A DNA stretch of 13,580 bases from the NCBI GenBank assembly GCA_031262205.1, contig JAISID010000074.1, positions 1-13,580 on the forward strand, given 5' to 3'. The notes beneath the pieces are model-generated. The model ran no database searches. It was not told the DNA's origin and saw only the letters and a list, made by a program, of their open reading frames with translations. Positions 1 to 6,873 of this stretch are shown in pieces. This stretch comes from Holosporales bacterium (GTDB lineage: Bacteria; Pseudomonadota; Alphaproteobacteria; RUG11792). The translations under genes and the position numbers were made by a program. Position 1 is the stretch's first letter, and each line of letters begins with the position of its first letter.

Positions 1-310
1 AGAAAGAGTCAAATCCTACCAAACTTCCCCTAGGTTCTGTTATTAAATCAGGATGCATTCTACTACCTCCAGTATAAGTAGCAGGAAATTTACTTGATGT
101 ATTGTCTTTCCCCGTCAAAGATGCCAACTTTGTTGAACATAATTCCCGTACTTTAGCTGTATCTCGATTAAGTAAACGTGCAAATAAAGTACTACTAGAA
201 TACGAACCAAAAGGTTTACACACTCTAACAGCGGGTGAAAGCATCGCCTCAGACTGTACAGCACAGATTATTATTAAAAATACCGCAAAGAAACTCTTAT
301 AACTTTTCAT
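1..310 (-). CDS. Exported protein of unknown function, 3' end beyond the window
   Basis: An open frame on the minus strand starts with ATG at 308-310 and stays open to the left edge for 103 codons. The N-terminus MKSYKSFFAVFLIIICAVQS is a textbook Sec signal peptide: two lysines, a hydrophobic core of about 12 residues, then a probable signal peptidase I site after SEA at residues 20-22. The Cys at 16 is preceded by III, not a proper lipobox, so a lipoprotein is unlikely. AGGG lies six bases before the ATG, a good ribosome binding site. The mature part seen so far is rich in Ser, Thr, Arg and Leu and has two Cys (residues 31 and 64). I recognise no family. It is divergent from the broken parA to its right. 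A plus-strand frame at 102-302 is its shadow. That it is a gene is fairly sure; its role is unknown. Confidence 0.66.
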   Translation of the reverse strand, partial: MKSYKSFFAVFLIIICAVQSEAMLSPAVRVCKPFGSYSSSTLFARLLNRDTAKVRELCSTKLASLTGKDNTSSKFPATYTGGSRMHPDLITEPRGSLVGFDSF

Positions 311-425
311 AATTTACCCTAGAACTACCTTTCCAGTACTATATCAATCTTAATCACAAGAATAAACTATTAATTTTGATTTCATGAAAATATATATAAA
401 AGCATACCAATATGTTAATATAACG

Positions 426-440
426 ATATCATGCTGATAT
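426..440. promoter_or_regulatory. Inverted repeat upstream of parA, possible operator or centromere
   Basis: ATATCA-TGC-TGATAT is a perfect 6-bp inverted repeat about 50 bp before the old parA start. It lies in a stretch (about 405-475) full of related AT-rich words such as AATATG, GATATATC and GAATATATTC. In type Ib partition loci the RHH partner binds repeats just upstream of parA, which act as both operator and centromere, so the position fits. A weak promoter-like pair, TTGAAT (446-451) and TATTTA 16 bases later, also lies here. In such AT-rich DNA short repeats arise easily, so this is tentative. Confidence 0.28.
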
Positions 441-486
441 ATCAATTGAATATATTCGCAGCATGTATATTTAAAAAGACAAAGGG

Positions 487-1144
487 ATGACGTGATAGTA
501 TATTAATAGGCGGAGAGAAAGGGGGAACGGGAAAGACTACTATAGCTACTAATCTCGCAGTTATAAGAATTATAAAATCTGGAGACGTTCTCTTAGTAGA
601 TATGGATAAACAACCTACGTCCAGTTATTGGCGTTCTCTAAGAGAGGATAAAAGAGTAGCCCCAAGAAACTCTAGCGTACAAAAATGCGATAAGTCGGTT
701 AGAATCGAAGTCGCAGAACTTAGTAAAAAATATAAAGACATTATCATAGACGCAGGAGGCAGAGATTCGCCGTAACTACGCGGAGCCTTATTAATCTGCA
801 ATAAAGCGGTATTCCCCCTCAGACCTTCTCAATTCGATCTGTAGACGATTGAAAGATTAAATTCGTTAGTGGAGACGGCGTTAGAAATTAACGAGAGCTT
901 AAAAGCGTACGTTGTTATAAACCAAGCGTCGCCTAATCCGGCTGTAAAAGAAGCAGGGGAAACAAAAGACTTCTTATCCGAATTTAAAAATATTAAGTTG
1001 TTAGACCCTGTAATTTGCGAAAGAATATCGTTTAGAAGAGCAGCCTTGAACGGTATGGCTATTACGGAATATAAACCGGAAGATTTCAAAGCTATTGAAG
1101 AAATTAATAATTTATACAAGGAGACTTTTGAAAATGAGTTTTAA
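487..1144 (+). pseudogene. parA: Broken plasmid-type ParA partition ATPase
   Basis: A ParA/MinD-type ATPase is readable but disabled. Residues of the deviant Walker A (GGEKGGTGKTT, 509-541), the A' motif (VDMDKQPTSSYW) and Walker B (DIIIDAGGRDSP) are intact, as is the typical stretch FPLRPSQFDL and a C-terminus with ICERISFRRAALNGMAITEY. Three lesions: two extra bases (TA, about 501-502) separate the likely start, GTG at 492 behind AAGGG, from the ATPase frame; TAA at 773-775; and TAG at 842-844. Restored, the protein would be about 216 residues with no N-terminal HTH, the size of type Ib ParA, which moves plasmids together with a small RHH ParB. The stop overlaps the next gene's ATG, as in a par operon. 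An ORF from ATG 869 is only the surviving C-terminal third. Confidence 0.85.
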
Positions 1145-1399
1145 CAAACCTCCTATAAGAGATAAAGAGAAGAAAGCCGAAGAATTTTTATTAATTCATC
1201 GGGAAATAGGACTCGTACGTTTAAAAAAGAGAAAGCGAAGGGGATATTAATACGACTTCCTATATCTATGATAGAAGACTTAAAGTAAATATCCGCTCTA
1301 AGCGGACTTTCCGTAAACTCTGTTTGCTTAGAGATACTAAGACCTAAAATAAGAGAAAAACTAAAGGAACTGGAAGACTATCGCAGATGGAACCATTAA
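1134..1399 (+). pseudogene. Broken ribbon-helix-helix partner of ParA (ParB/CopG-like)
   Basis: ATG at 1134 overlaps the parA stop. The frame reads MSFNKPPIRDKEKKAEEF for 18 codons, then a T5 run at 1185-1189 carries two bases too many; dropping them gives INSSGNRTRTF followed by KGILIRLPISMIEDLK and LSGLSVNSVCLEILRPKI. That is the layout of a ribbon-helix-helix DNA-binding protein: a beta strand (ILIRLP), helix A, a turn, helix B. A TAA at 1286-1288 also interrupts it. Restored length is about 87 residues, typical of the partner protein of small ParAs, which binds the centromere and represses the operon. Both lesions together mean no working protein. Family assignment is by pattern and by its place after parA. 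Confidence 0.7.
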
Positions 1400-1608
1400 C
1401 CTAATTTAATGTTGCGCTTCAAAGTAATTCTTCTACTTTTTGTATTGCTTAAAGAGACGTGATATTGTTGTTAACAATAGTAATTTAGATAACTTACTCA
1501 TTTATTCTTACCTCCATTCTCTCTAGTATATTTTTATTATAAAGCGTTTAACTATAAAGCATCATACAACTGTCGCTGGGCAATTATATTTATTTTTTAA
1601 TTGAAACT

Positions 1609-1625
1609 AGTCAGCGGAGCTGACT
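1609..1625. terminator. GC-rich hairpin between convergent par and hsd units, possible terminator
   Basis: AGTCAGC-GGA-GCTGACT forms a perfect 7-bp stem with a 3-base loop in otherwise AT-rich DNA. On the plus strand it is followed by TCCTTTATTT, a weak T-rich tail; on the minus strand by an A-rich stretch. It lies about 210 bp after the RHH relic and about 370 bp after hsdR, which transcribe towards each other. Stem and position suit a terminator, but the missing clean T run keeps this uncertain. Confidence 0.35.
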
Positions 1626-1675
1626 TCCTTTATTTGGGGTATATAGGTAAAATCTTTTTTCGCGATTCAAATCGT

Positions 1676-1727
1676 TAAAAATACAAATCTTAAATTTGGT
1701 AAAATTAAACCTAGATTTGTATTTTTA
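1676..1727. repeat. 15-bp AT-rich inverted repeat, possible bidirectional terminator
   Basis: The arm AAAAATACAAATCT (1677-1690) is matched perfectly by its complement at 1713-1726, plus one more pair (1676/1727), around a 22-base interior. The A-run at one side and T-run at the other give the A-tract/stem/T-tract arrangement of a two-way intrinsic terminator, as would suit the convergent par and hsd operons. The stem is very AT-rich, so folding strength is doubtful. Its right arm is shared with the repeat at 1691-1724, so it may instead be part of that element. Confidence 0.4.
1691..1724 (+). repeat. ~34-bp repeat, left copy, flanking the hsd operon
   Basis: The sequence from TAAATTT to ATTT reappears on the opposite strand at 9572-9607. 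My hand alignment gives 30 identities over 34 positions, with one 2-base gap and a perfect 13-base core, AAACCTAGATTTG (1707-1719). The two copies point inward and enclose the whole hsd cluster, about 7.9 kb. Outer flanks show no target-site duplication. It could be a terminal repeat of a cassette, a dispersed genomic repeat, or a shared regulatory element. Confidence 0.55.
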
Positions 1728-1823
1728 CAAAAATAAAAATTAGAAAAAGTCAAATATGATTTTGATAGAGTTCGCGATTAGTTAGACGATGTAAATTAGA
1801 TCTTCTAGTATATATTAAGAAGC

Positions 1824-1985
1824 CTAAAGAATTTGTTCGGATTTTAGACGACTTTTGCAATAACCTTCCCTAATCCATTTCTCTATCGACAATTCCGATT
1901 TATACAAATATCTTTTCCTATTCAAGACACTCCACAGTATTGACGCCTGTTTTACTCTGATTGATTGTGTAACGTAGTTAATTTT
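1824..1985 (-). pseudogene. Coding relic just downstream of hsdR, family unknown
   Basis: Just after the hsdR stop, in another minus frame, 53 codons are open before TAG at 1824-1826, but there is no ATG, GTG or TTG start with a binding site. The text has convincing protein character: VKQASILWSVLNRKRYLYKS followed by ELSIEKWIREGYCKSRLKSE, amphipathic and rich in Lys, Arg and Trp, like a small DNA-binding or transposase fragment. Further minus-strand reading after the stop degenerates. I could not name a family. It may be the rest of a gene that once followed hsdR. HsdR itself ends at a normal length, so this is not its lost C-terminus. Confidence 0.3.
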
Positions 1986-1990
1986 CTAAT

Positions 1991-4900
1991 CTAATTTTCC
2001 AAAATTCCAGAATATTTTTCGTAAAGAACATAAAGTTTTTTCCCAATCTCGCCTTTCTTTTTATCATAGAGACCGGAGCCATCAAACCTAGTTGTCTGTA
2101 TTGTCTGCGGCAGGATTCCACTAAAAGCCGTTCCTTTCAGGTTAAGCTCGTTATTATTAAAAGATCTTTCCATAAATTTACGCATTTGTTCCGGACTCAA
2201 ATTTTCTTCCTTTATAATTTTTTCTAAATCAATACTATAACTTCGACGTACATATTCATGCCAGGTTTCGCCTGTAACTACGTTTACCTTATAGATAAAA
2301 TTCAGAATAAGCTCTTTCTTACTCCGTAACACAAAACTAGAATTTACTTCCCTAATTATAATATTTTTAATCTCTTCGTTTTTCTTACCTGATTTCTCAT
2401 ACTCAGCGACTTGCCGTAAAATATAATCAATACCAACGTCCGTTTGTTCTACTAATTCCAACTCAAAGACAAGATCGTCGTTGATAATTTCCTTGTCATA
2501 GTCTTTCGCTTTTCGCCGTTTGTCATATAAATCAAGATATGTACTCTTATAATTTGCGAAATCCATTTCAGTTAAAATTTCTTTCCCAGCAAAATCGTCG
2601 CAATAATCCAGTTCGTTTTTAACGCGTAAAATCTTGCCGTAAATTCGAAAGAAATCCTCTTCTTTTTGGTTGCCGACCAATTCCACAGGCAACGGAAATT
2701 CACTACGTAATTCTTCAATTAATTCTTTGTAACCGCGTTGATGTTCTCCATTATCTTTTTCCCAACCGTTGTAATAATCGTCATAGGATTTTAACAAAAC
2801 AATATCGTTAGCTTCTTTGTTTCCAAATATTGCGAGAGCTTCGTTCATCGCTTCTTTTAAATTACGAAAACAAACAATATTGCCGCAGCTTTTTACAGAA
2901 TTCAAAATACGATTAGTACGTGAAAACGCCTGTAAAAGTCCATGTTGCTTCAAATTTTTATCTACCCAAAGCGTATTTAAAGTTGGCGCGTCAAATCCGG
3001 TTAGAAACATGTTGACCACCAGTAATAAATCTAATTCGCGATGTTTAACTCGTTCTGATAAATCTTTGTAATAGTTTTCAAACTTCTGAGCGCTTGTGTC
3101 ATAACTAACTCCAAATGTTTTATTGTAGTCTTTAATTGCATTATCCAAGAAATCTTGAGAATCTTTATCAAGGCTGCTAGTATCAAAGTCTTCGTCTGGC
3201 AATAACCCTTCTTCTTGCTCTGGATCATTTGTTCCAAAACTATAAATCAAAGCAATTTTAAGTCTATCTGTTTCAGGCGCTTTTTTCATTTGTTTCTGAA
3301 ACTCGTTGTAATATAATTTAGCCGCATCAATAGAATCAACTGCAAATATAGAGTTGAATCCTTTTAACCATCGCTCTTCTAGCGTATAATATTCATTGCG
3401 TTTTGTCTTTCGATTAAAATGTTCCAAAATATACTCGACAATCATTCTAATCTTTTCCGGCGAATGCAATGCTTTCTTCGTATTAATCCCTCGTATTTTC
3501 TCGTCTTTCATGTTTTCTTTTATTCCTTTTACGGTATTTATCCATTCAACACGAAAAGGTAAAACATTCTCGTCTTTAATAGCGTCTACGATAGTGTAAG
3601 CATGCAATTTTTCCCCGAATGCATGTTTTGTCGTTTTAATTAACGGGTTGCCATTCTTAATTGCATTAGCTTTAAAAATTGGCGTGCCGGTAAACCCAAA
3701 AATATTGCGCTTCTTAAAGTTTTTTATAATCTTAACATGCATTTTTCCGAATTGAGAACGGTGACACTCGTCGAAAATTAAGACGACATGTTTTTCAAAA
3801 ATATTATGTTTATTATTTTTTGATATAAAGGCGCTTAATTTCTGAATTGTAGTTAATATAAGTTTTTTATCTGGATCAGTTTCGGACAGCTGTTTGGTTA
3901 AGACCTCCGCGCTTTTATTTGAATTAACAGCGCCTTTTTGGTATTTTTCATATTCATTTATCGTTTGATTATCTAAATCCTTTCTATCAACTACAAAAAG
4001 GACTTTATCTATATAATCTTTTTTAGCCGCCAATTGCGCAACTTTAAAACTAGTGAGAGTTTTGCCGCTGCCAGTTGTGTGCCAAATATAACCTCCCGCT
4101 TCGATTGTTCCCAATAATTTCGGCGTATTTGTCGTCTTCTCAATTCTGTCGAGAATTTTCTCAGTCGCTGCAATTTGATAAGGCCTCATAACCAATAAGC
4201 GCTTGTCAAAGGTAAATACGCAGTACTTAATAAGAATATTCAACAGCGTATGTTTTGATAAGAATGTCTTGGCAAAATCTATCAAATCAGAAATACGTTT
4301 GTTGTTTTCATCTGTCCACCAAAAAGTAAATTTAAAAGAAGAATTAGTTTCCCTGCTATTTGTTCTTTTGCTATATCTGGTACTGTTGGAATAGTATTTT
4401 GTATTCGTGCCATTAGAAATTATAAAAAGTTGCGCAAATTCAAAAAGACCGTTATCTGCCCAAAAACTTTCGCGTTGATAGCGACTAATTTGATTAAACG
4501 CTTCTTTTATAGCTACGCCTCGCCTTTTTAATTCTATATGGACTAACGGCAGCCCATTAACCAAAATAGAAACATCATAGCGATTTGGACGAGCGCCGTC
4601 TCCCGTCTTATATTGATTAATGACCTGCAGAGAATTATTATTAATATTTCTTTTATCAACCAAACGGATATTTTTACATTCGTTATTGTCTAGTTTTAAA
4701 TTATAGGCTGTATCATCTCTCTGAATTTTCTCAGTTTTATCAGCAACAGAATCGTTTTCTCTGTTTATGTACTCTCTAAATAAACGATTCCATTCGTTAT
4801 CGGAAAATTTGTAATTATTCAGTTTGGAAAGTTGCGAGCGTAAGTTATCAACTAAATCATCTTTTTCTTTTATAGCAAGATACTCGTAACCGTTATCCTG

Positions 4901-5029
4901 TAAAATACGAATAAATTCAGCCTCAAGTTCCGCCTCCATCTGGTATTTAGACGTTCCGCCAGTTGTCGGCTCATATCTGGCCATAACCGTACCGTTGGAA
5001 TTCGAAACTATGTCCTTTAATTCTGTCAT
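1991..5029 (-). CDS. hsdR: Type I restriction enzyme R subunit (HsdR), intact
   Basis: 1,012 residues, close to the roughly 1,040 of EcoR124I HsdR. It is the motor and nuclease subunit: the complex bound to an unmethylated site translocates DNA using ATP and cuts far away. Order: N-terminal PD-(D/E)xK nuclease (about 20-220; D152, then E166 and K168 in IELKRR); helicase motif I HTTGSGKT (317-324; K323); motif II DECH (420-423); motif III GFTGTP (445-450); second RecA domain with NMFLTGFDAP (673-682) and motif VI QAFSRTNR (700-707); then a helical C-terminal part that binds the methylase core. All key residues are present. The ATG overlaps the hsdS stop (TAATG), so translation is probably coupled. 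It is the last gene of the operon. Confidence 0.96.
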   Translation of the reverse strand: MTELKDIVSNSNGTVMARYEPTTGGTSKYQMEAELEAEFIRILQDNGYEYLAIKEKDDLVDNLRSQLSKLNNYKFSDNEWNRLFREYINRENDSVADKTEKIQRDDTAYNLKLDNNECKNIRLVDKRNINNNSLQVINQYKTGDGARPNRYDVSILVNGLPLVHIELKRRGVAIKEAFNQISRYQRESFWADNGLFEFAQLFIISNGTNTKYYSNSTRYSKRTNSRETNSSFKFTFWWTDENNKRISDLIDFAKTFLSKHTLLNILIKYCVFTFDKRLLVMRPYQIAATEKILDRIEKTTNTPKLLGTIEAGGYIWHTTGSGKTLTSFKVAQLAAKKDYIDKVLFVVDRKDLDNQTINEYEKYQKGAVNSNKSAEVLTKQLSETDPDKKLILTTIQKLSAFISKNNKHNIFEKHVVLIFDECHRSQFGKMHVKIIKNFKKRNIFGFTGTPIFKANAIKNGNPLIKTTKHAFGEKLHAYTIVDAIKDENVLPFRVEWINTVKGIKENMKDEKIRGINTKKALHSPEKIRMIVEYILEHFNRKTKRNEYYTLEERWLKGFNSIFAVDSIDAAKLYYNEFQKQMKKAPETDRLKIALIYSFGTNDPEQEEGLLPDEDFDTSSLDKDSQDFLDNAIKDYNKTFGVSYDTSAQKFENYYKDLSERVKHRELDLLLVVNMFLTGFDAPTLNTLWVDKNLKQHGLLQAFSRTNRILNSVKSCGNIVCFRNLKEAMNEALAIFGNKEANDIVLLKSYDDYYNGWEKDNGEHQRGYKELIEELRSEFPLPVELVGNQKEEDFFRIYGKILRVKNELDYCDDFAGKEILTEMDFANYKSTYLDLYDKRRKAKDYDKEIINDDLVFELELVEQTDVGIDYILRQVAEYEKSGKKNEEIKNIIIREVNSSFVLRSKKELILNFIYKVNVVTGETWHEYVRRSYSIDLEKIIKEENLSPEQMRKFMERSFNNNELNLKGTAFSGILPQTIQTTRFDGSGLYDKKKGEIGKKLYVLYEKYSGILEN

Positions 5030-5601
5030 TACGCGGCTTTAGGAAAAGTTAGGAGTTTATTGCGGTAATATTCATATTGACGACGACGAGCGGAAATCTC
5101 GGCTGGCAACCCGTCGGAAATGTCGTTAACCAATGCGTCAAATTTATCAAGTATGGCGACAATACGATTTTGCTCTTCAATCGGAGGAAGAGGGAAACTA
5201 TGTCTTCTGAATTTATTCATATTTACAGATGCAAAACCAGAAACATTAACATTTTTCCTACACCATTCGGCAAGTATAAAACAATAATAGAAAAAATACT
5301 TCATATTTAATTCGCAACAACGATTTACTTTTCTAGTTAGAAAAGTAAATCGTTGATTTGCCAATGAGTCGACAGTTGTTAACGCGTGCTCGCCAATTGT
5401 AGCGGTCGTCGCGATAATAATAGAGTTTGCAGGAAATAACCCCCCGCTTTTTACAGCCTGAGGAGTAATATGCCGAATAGAATCTGATAAAACTCGCCCA
5501 TTTGTTCTTATGTCTTCCATTCTAAACCAAGGTATAGCGCCGCCTTCCCAATATTCCGGTTTTGCTTTCGACGGAGTATATCCATTACGTATATCGAACA
5601 T
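5029..5601 (-). CDS. hsdS: HsdS C-terminal half (second target-recognition domain), separated by frameshift
   Basis: 190 residues from ATG 5601. Residues 1-136 form a target-recognition domain opening with MFDIRNGYTPSKAKPEYW, the usual start of an HsdS half-repeat; 137-185 form the conserved helix region PLPPIEEQNRIVAILDKF through RRRQYEYYRNKLL, matching the same region in the upstream ORF. A full HsdS has two such halves. In this frame the sequence stays open 13 codons upstream of the ATG (REREVVRWIRLDE), so ATG 5601 is internal to the original gene. Still, AAGG nine bases before it could allow separate translation. Half-size HsdS proteins can dimerise into working specificity subunits in some type IC enzymes, so this half need not be dead. 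Its stop overlaps the hsdR start. Confidence 0.88.
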   Translation of the reverse strand: MFDIRNGYTPSKAKPEYWEGGAIPWFRMEDIRTNGRVLSDSIRHITPQAVKSGGLFPANSIIIATTATIGEHALTTVDSLANQRFTFLTRKVNRCCELNMKYFFYYCFILAEWCRKNVNVSGFASVNMNKFRRHSFPLPPIEEQNRIVAILDKFDALVNDISDGLPAEISARRRQYEYYRNKLLTFPKAA

Positions 5602-5624
5602 TTCGTCTAACCTTATCCATCTAA

Positions 5625-6194
5625 CTACCTCTCTCTCTCTAGACTTTCGAACGAAAACAGCGAGTTACGATAGTATTCATACTGTTTCTTTCTCGCTTCC
5701 AACTCCGCTTCCAACTTAGCAAACTTGTCCAATATTCTTACGATTTCTCTTTGAACTTCAATCGGAGGCGCAGGAACGGAAAAATCTGAATATACAGAAA
5801 TCCACTGTCTAGCGTGGTTTGATGGAGTGTACATAATACATTTCATAGCAAAATATACAAAGCGAAAATTAATACCTTCCTGCGGAGTAAGAATCTTCAT
5901 GGCGGAGCTTTTAACTTTAAAGGGAAAGTCCACCCAATGAAACGAAGTTGTAAAATCGTCGAAAATAATAACCGGCTTTTCTTTGCTTGCTCGATATATA
6001 CCATTTACTTCATTTGTATAACCTAAAATAAAAGTGTTGCCAGCAGTTAAAACAGGCGTTTTAAAAGAGTCTTCGTATGTTGTAGATTCTACAATATATT
6101 TATCTGACCGTTGATAACATAAAATTTCCTTTAACTTCCTATACTCCACGCCATTAGGACAAAGACTGATTAAAAGTTTATCTATTTTACTCAT
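5625..6194 (-). CDS. hsdS: HsdS N-terminal half (first target-recognition domain)
   Basis: 189 residues from ATG 6194, with an excellent AAGGAG at 6202-6207. HsdS fixes which DNA site the type I enzyme recognises. Residues 12-25 (CPNGVEYRKLKEIL) are the standard opening; 10-140 the first recognition domain; 141-182 the conserved helix region PAPPIEVQREIVRILDKF, then a charged coiled coil and QYEYYRNSLFSF. The family's usual length is about 390-460 residues, so this is only half. It ends at TAG right after the AG tract; the missing half is in the next frame. The product may act as a homodimer, with a palindromic target, as seen for truncated HsdS proteins such as that of NgoAV. A 73-bp gap separates it from the upstream fic gene. 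Confidence 0.9.
   Translation of the reverse strand: MSKIDKLLISLCPNGVEYRKLKEILCYQRSDKYIVESTTYEDSFKTPVLTAGNTFILGYTNEVNGIYRASKEKPVIIFDDFTTSFHWVDFPFKVKSSAMKILTPQEGINFRFVYFAMKCIMYTPSNHARQWISVYSDFSVPAPPIEVQREIVRILDKFAKLEAELEARKKQYEYYRNSLFSFESLERER
5629..5640 (-). repeat. (AG)6 dinucleotide tract at the HsdS junction, candidate phase switch
   Basis: On the coding strand the end of the first hsdS ORF reads AGT-CT-(AG)6-G-TAG. With six units the frame runs into TAG within three codons of the tract. With five or eight units it would read on as SLEREVVRWIRLDEMFDIRNG and join the second half in frame; with seven it meets TAG again. The tract lies exactly between the first conserved helix region and the second recognition domain, where HsdS length changes are tolerated. 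Dinucleotide tracts can change length by slipped-strand mispairing; six units is short but usable. Confidence 0.8.
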
Positions 6195-6267
6195 CTAAGT
6201 TCTCCTTGTTTAATTAGCATTGAAAATTATTTTTTGTACTTCCTATTCTAATTCTCTATTTTACCAA

Positions 6268-6873
6268 TCATAAATCTTCAGTTTTAAATTCGTTATAGCC
6301 TTCGTAATAATAACTTGCGTCAATTCCTTTCATGAATACTTCGCGTTCGTTTATCCTATTGGTTAAGGCGCTTTTTAATAAATATTTTATCTCAATATCC
6401 TTTACAACGCTGCGTTCCATCGCCGATAGATATTCCGATTTATCAACTTCGTTCCAATCAATTACTTTTTCTATTTCTTTCTTTAGGATTAAATCCAGCC
6501 AAATCCGCATTGAACGGCCGTTGCCCTCTCGAAACGGATGCGCGATATTCATTTCAACATATTTTTCAACAATTTCATTAAAATTACTCTGCGGCATTTT
6601 ATCTATATTTTTCAACGATTGTTCCAGATACATAAGCGGGGCAAAACGAAAATTACCCTTTGCAATATTCACGTTGCGGATTCTCCCTGCAAAATCATAA
6701 ATATCGTCGAATAACGCCTTATGAATCTGTTTTAACCCGCCAAAGGTTCCGACTTCTATTTTGTTTATTTCTCCGCTATCCCAAAGCTGTTTTGCTTTTT
6801 GTTTGCTAATCTTTTCTTCGACTTTACTTAGTTCGACTTGATTTGCAACGCCAAGTTTATTTTTCAAAGTCAT
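6268..6873 (-). CDS. fic: Short Fic protein with C-terminal inhibitory motif (class III, NmFic-like)
   Basis: 201 residues. Fic enzymes transfer a nucleotide monophosphate, usually AMP from ATP, to a hydroxyl of a target protein. The catalytic loop HPFREGNGRSMR (112-123) is complete: H112 as general base, E116 for metal, N118, R120 and R123. The flap before it reads GGLKQIHKALFDDIYDFAG (45-63), typical of the small bacterial Fic/FicT type. The C-terminal helix has S187-YYY-E191-G192, matching the inhibitory (S/T)xxxE(G/N) motif at the same place as in Neisseria NmFic, so it is probably self-inhibited. Small Fic toxins of this kind are known to modify type II topoisomerases; that target is only a guess here. 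It overlaps the previous gene by ATGA and sits inside the hsd operon. Confidence 0.92.
   Translation of the reverse strand: MTLKNKLGVANQVELSKVEEKISKQKAKQLWDSGEINKIEVGTFGGLKQIHKALFDDIYDFAGRIRNVNIAKGNFRFAPLMYLEQSLKNIDKMPQSNFNEIVEKYVEMNIAHPFREGNGRSMRIWLDLILKKEIEKVIDWNEVDKSEYLSAMERSVVKDIEIKYLLKSALTNRINEREVFMKGIDASYYYEGYNEFKTEDL

Noticed and set aside
102..302. 66-residue plus-strand ORF at the left edge
   Set aside because: Shadow of the minus-strand exported-protein gene, which has a signal peptide and ribosome binding site; this one has neither.
509..535. Similarity of GGCGGAGAGAAAGGGGGAAC to the antisense of the tRNA-Ser tail, as if it were a second att copy
   Set aside because: The bases encode the ParA Walker A motif in frame, and the match breaks after about 10 bases, so it is coincidence.
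829..1119. 96-residue minus-strand ORF opposite the parA relic
   Set aside because: Antisense to recognisable ParA sequence, with no family features of its own.
1824..1993. HsdR truncated by a frameshift, with the fragment downstream being its lost C-terminus
   Set aside because: HsdR is already of normal family length, and the fragment does not resemble an HsdR C-terminal domain.
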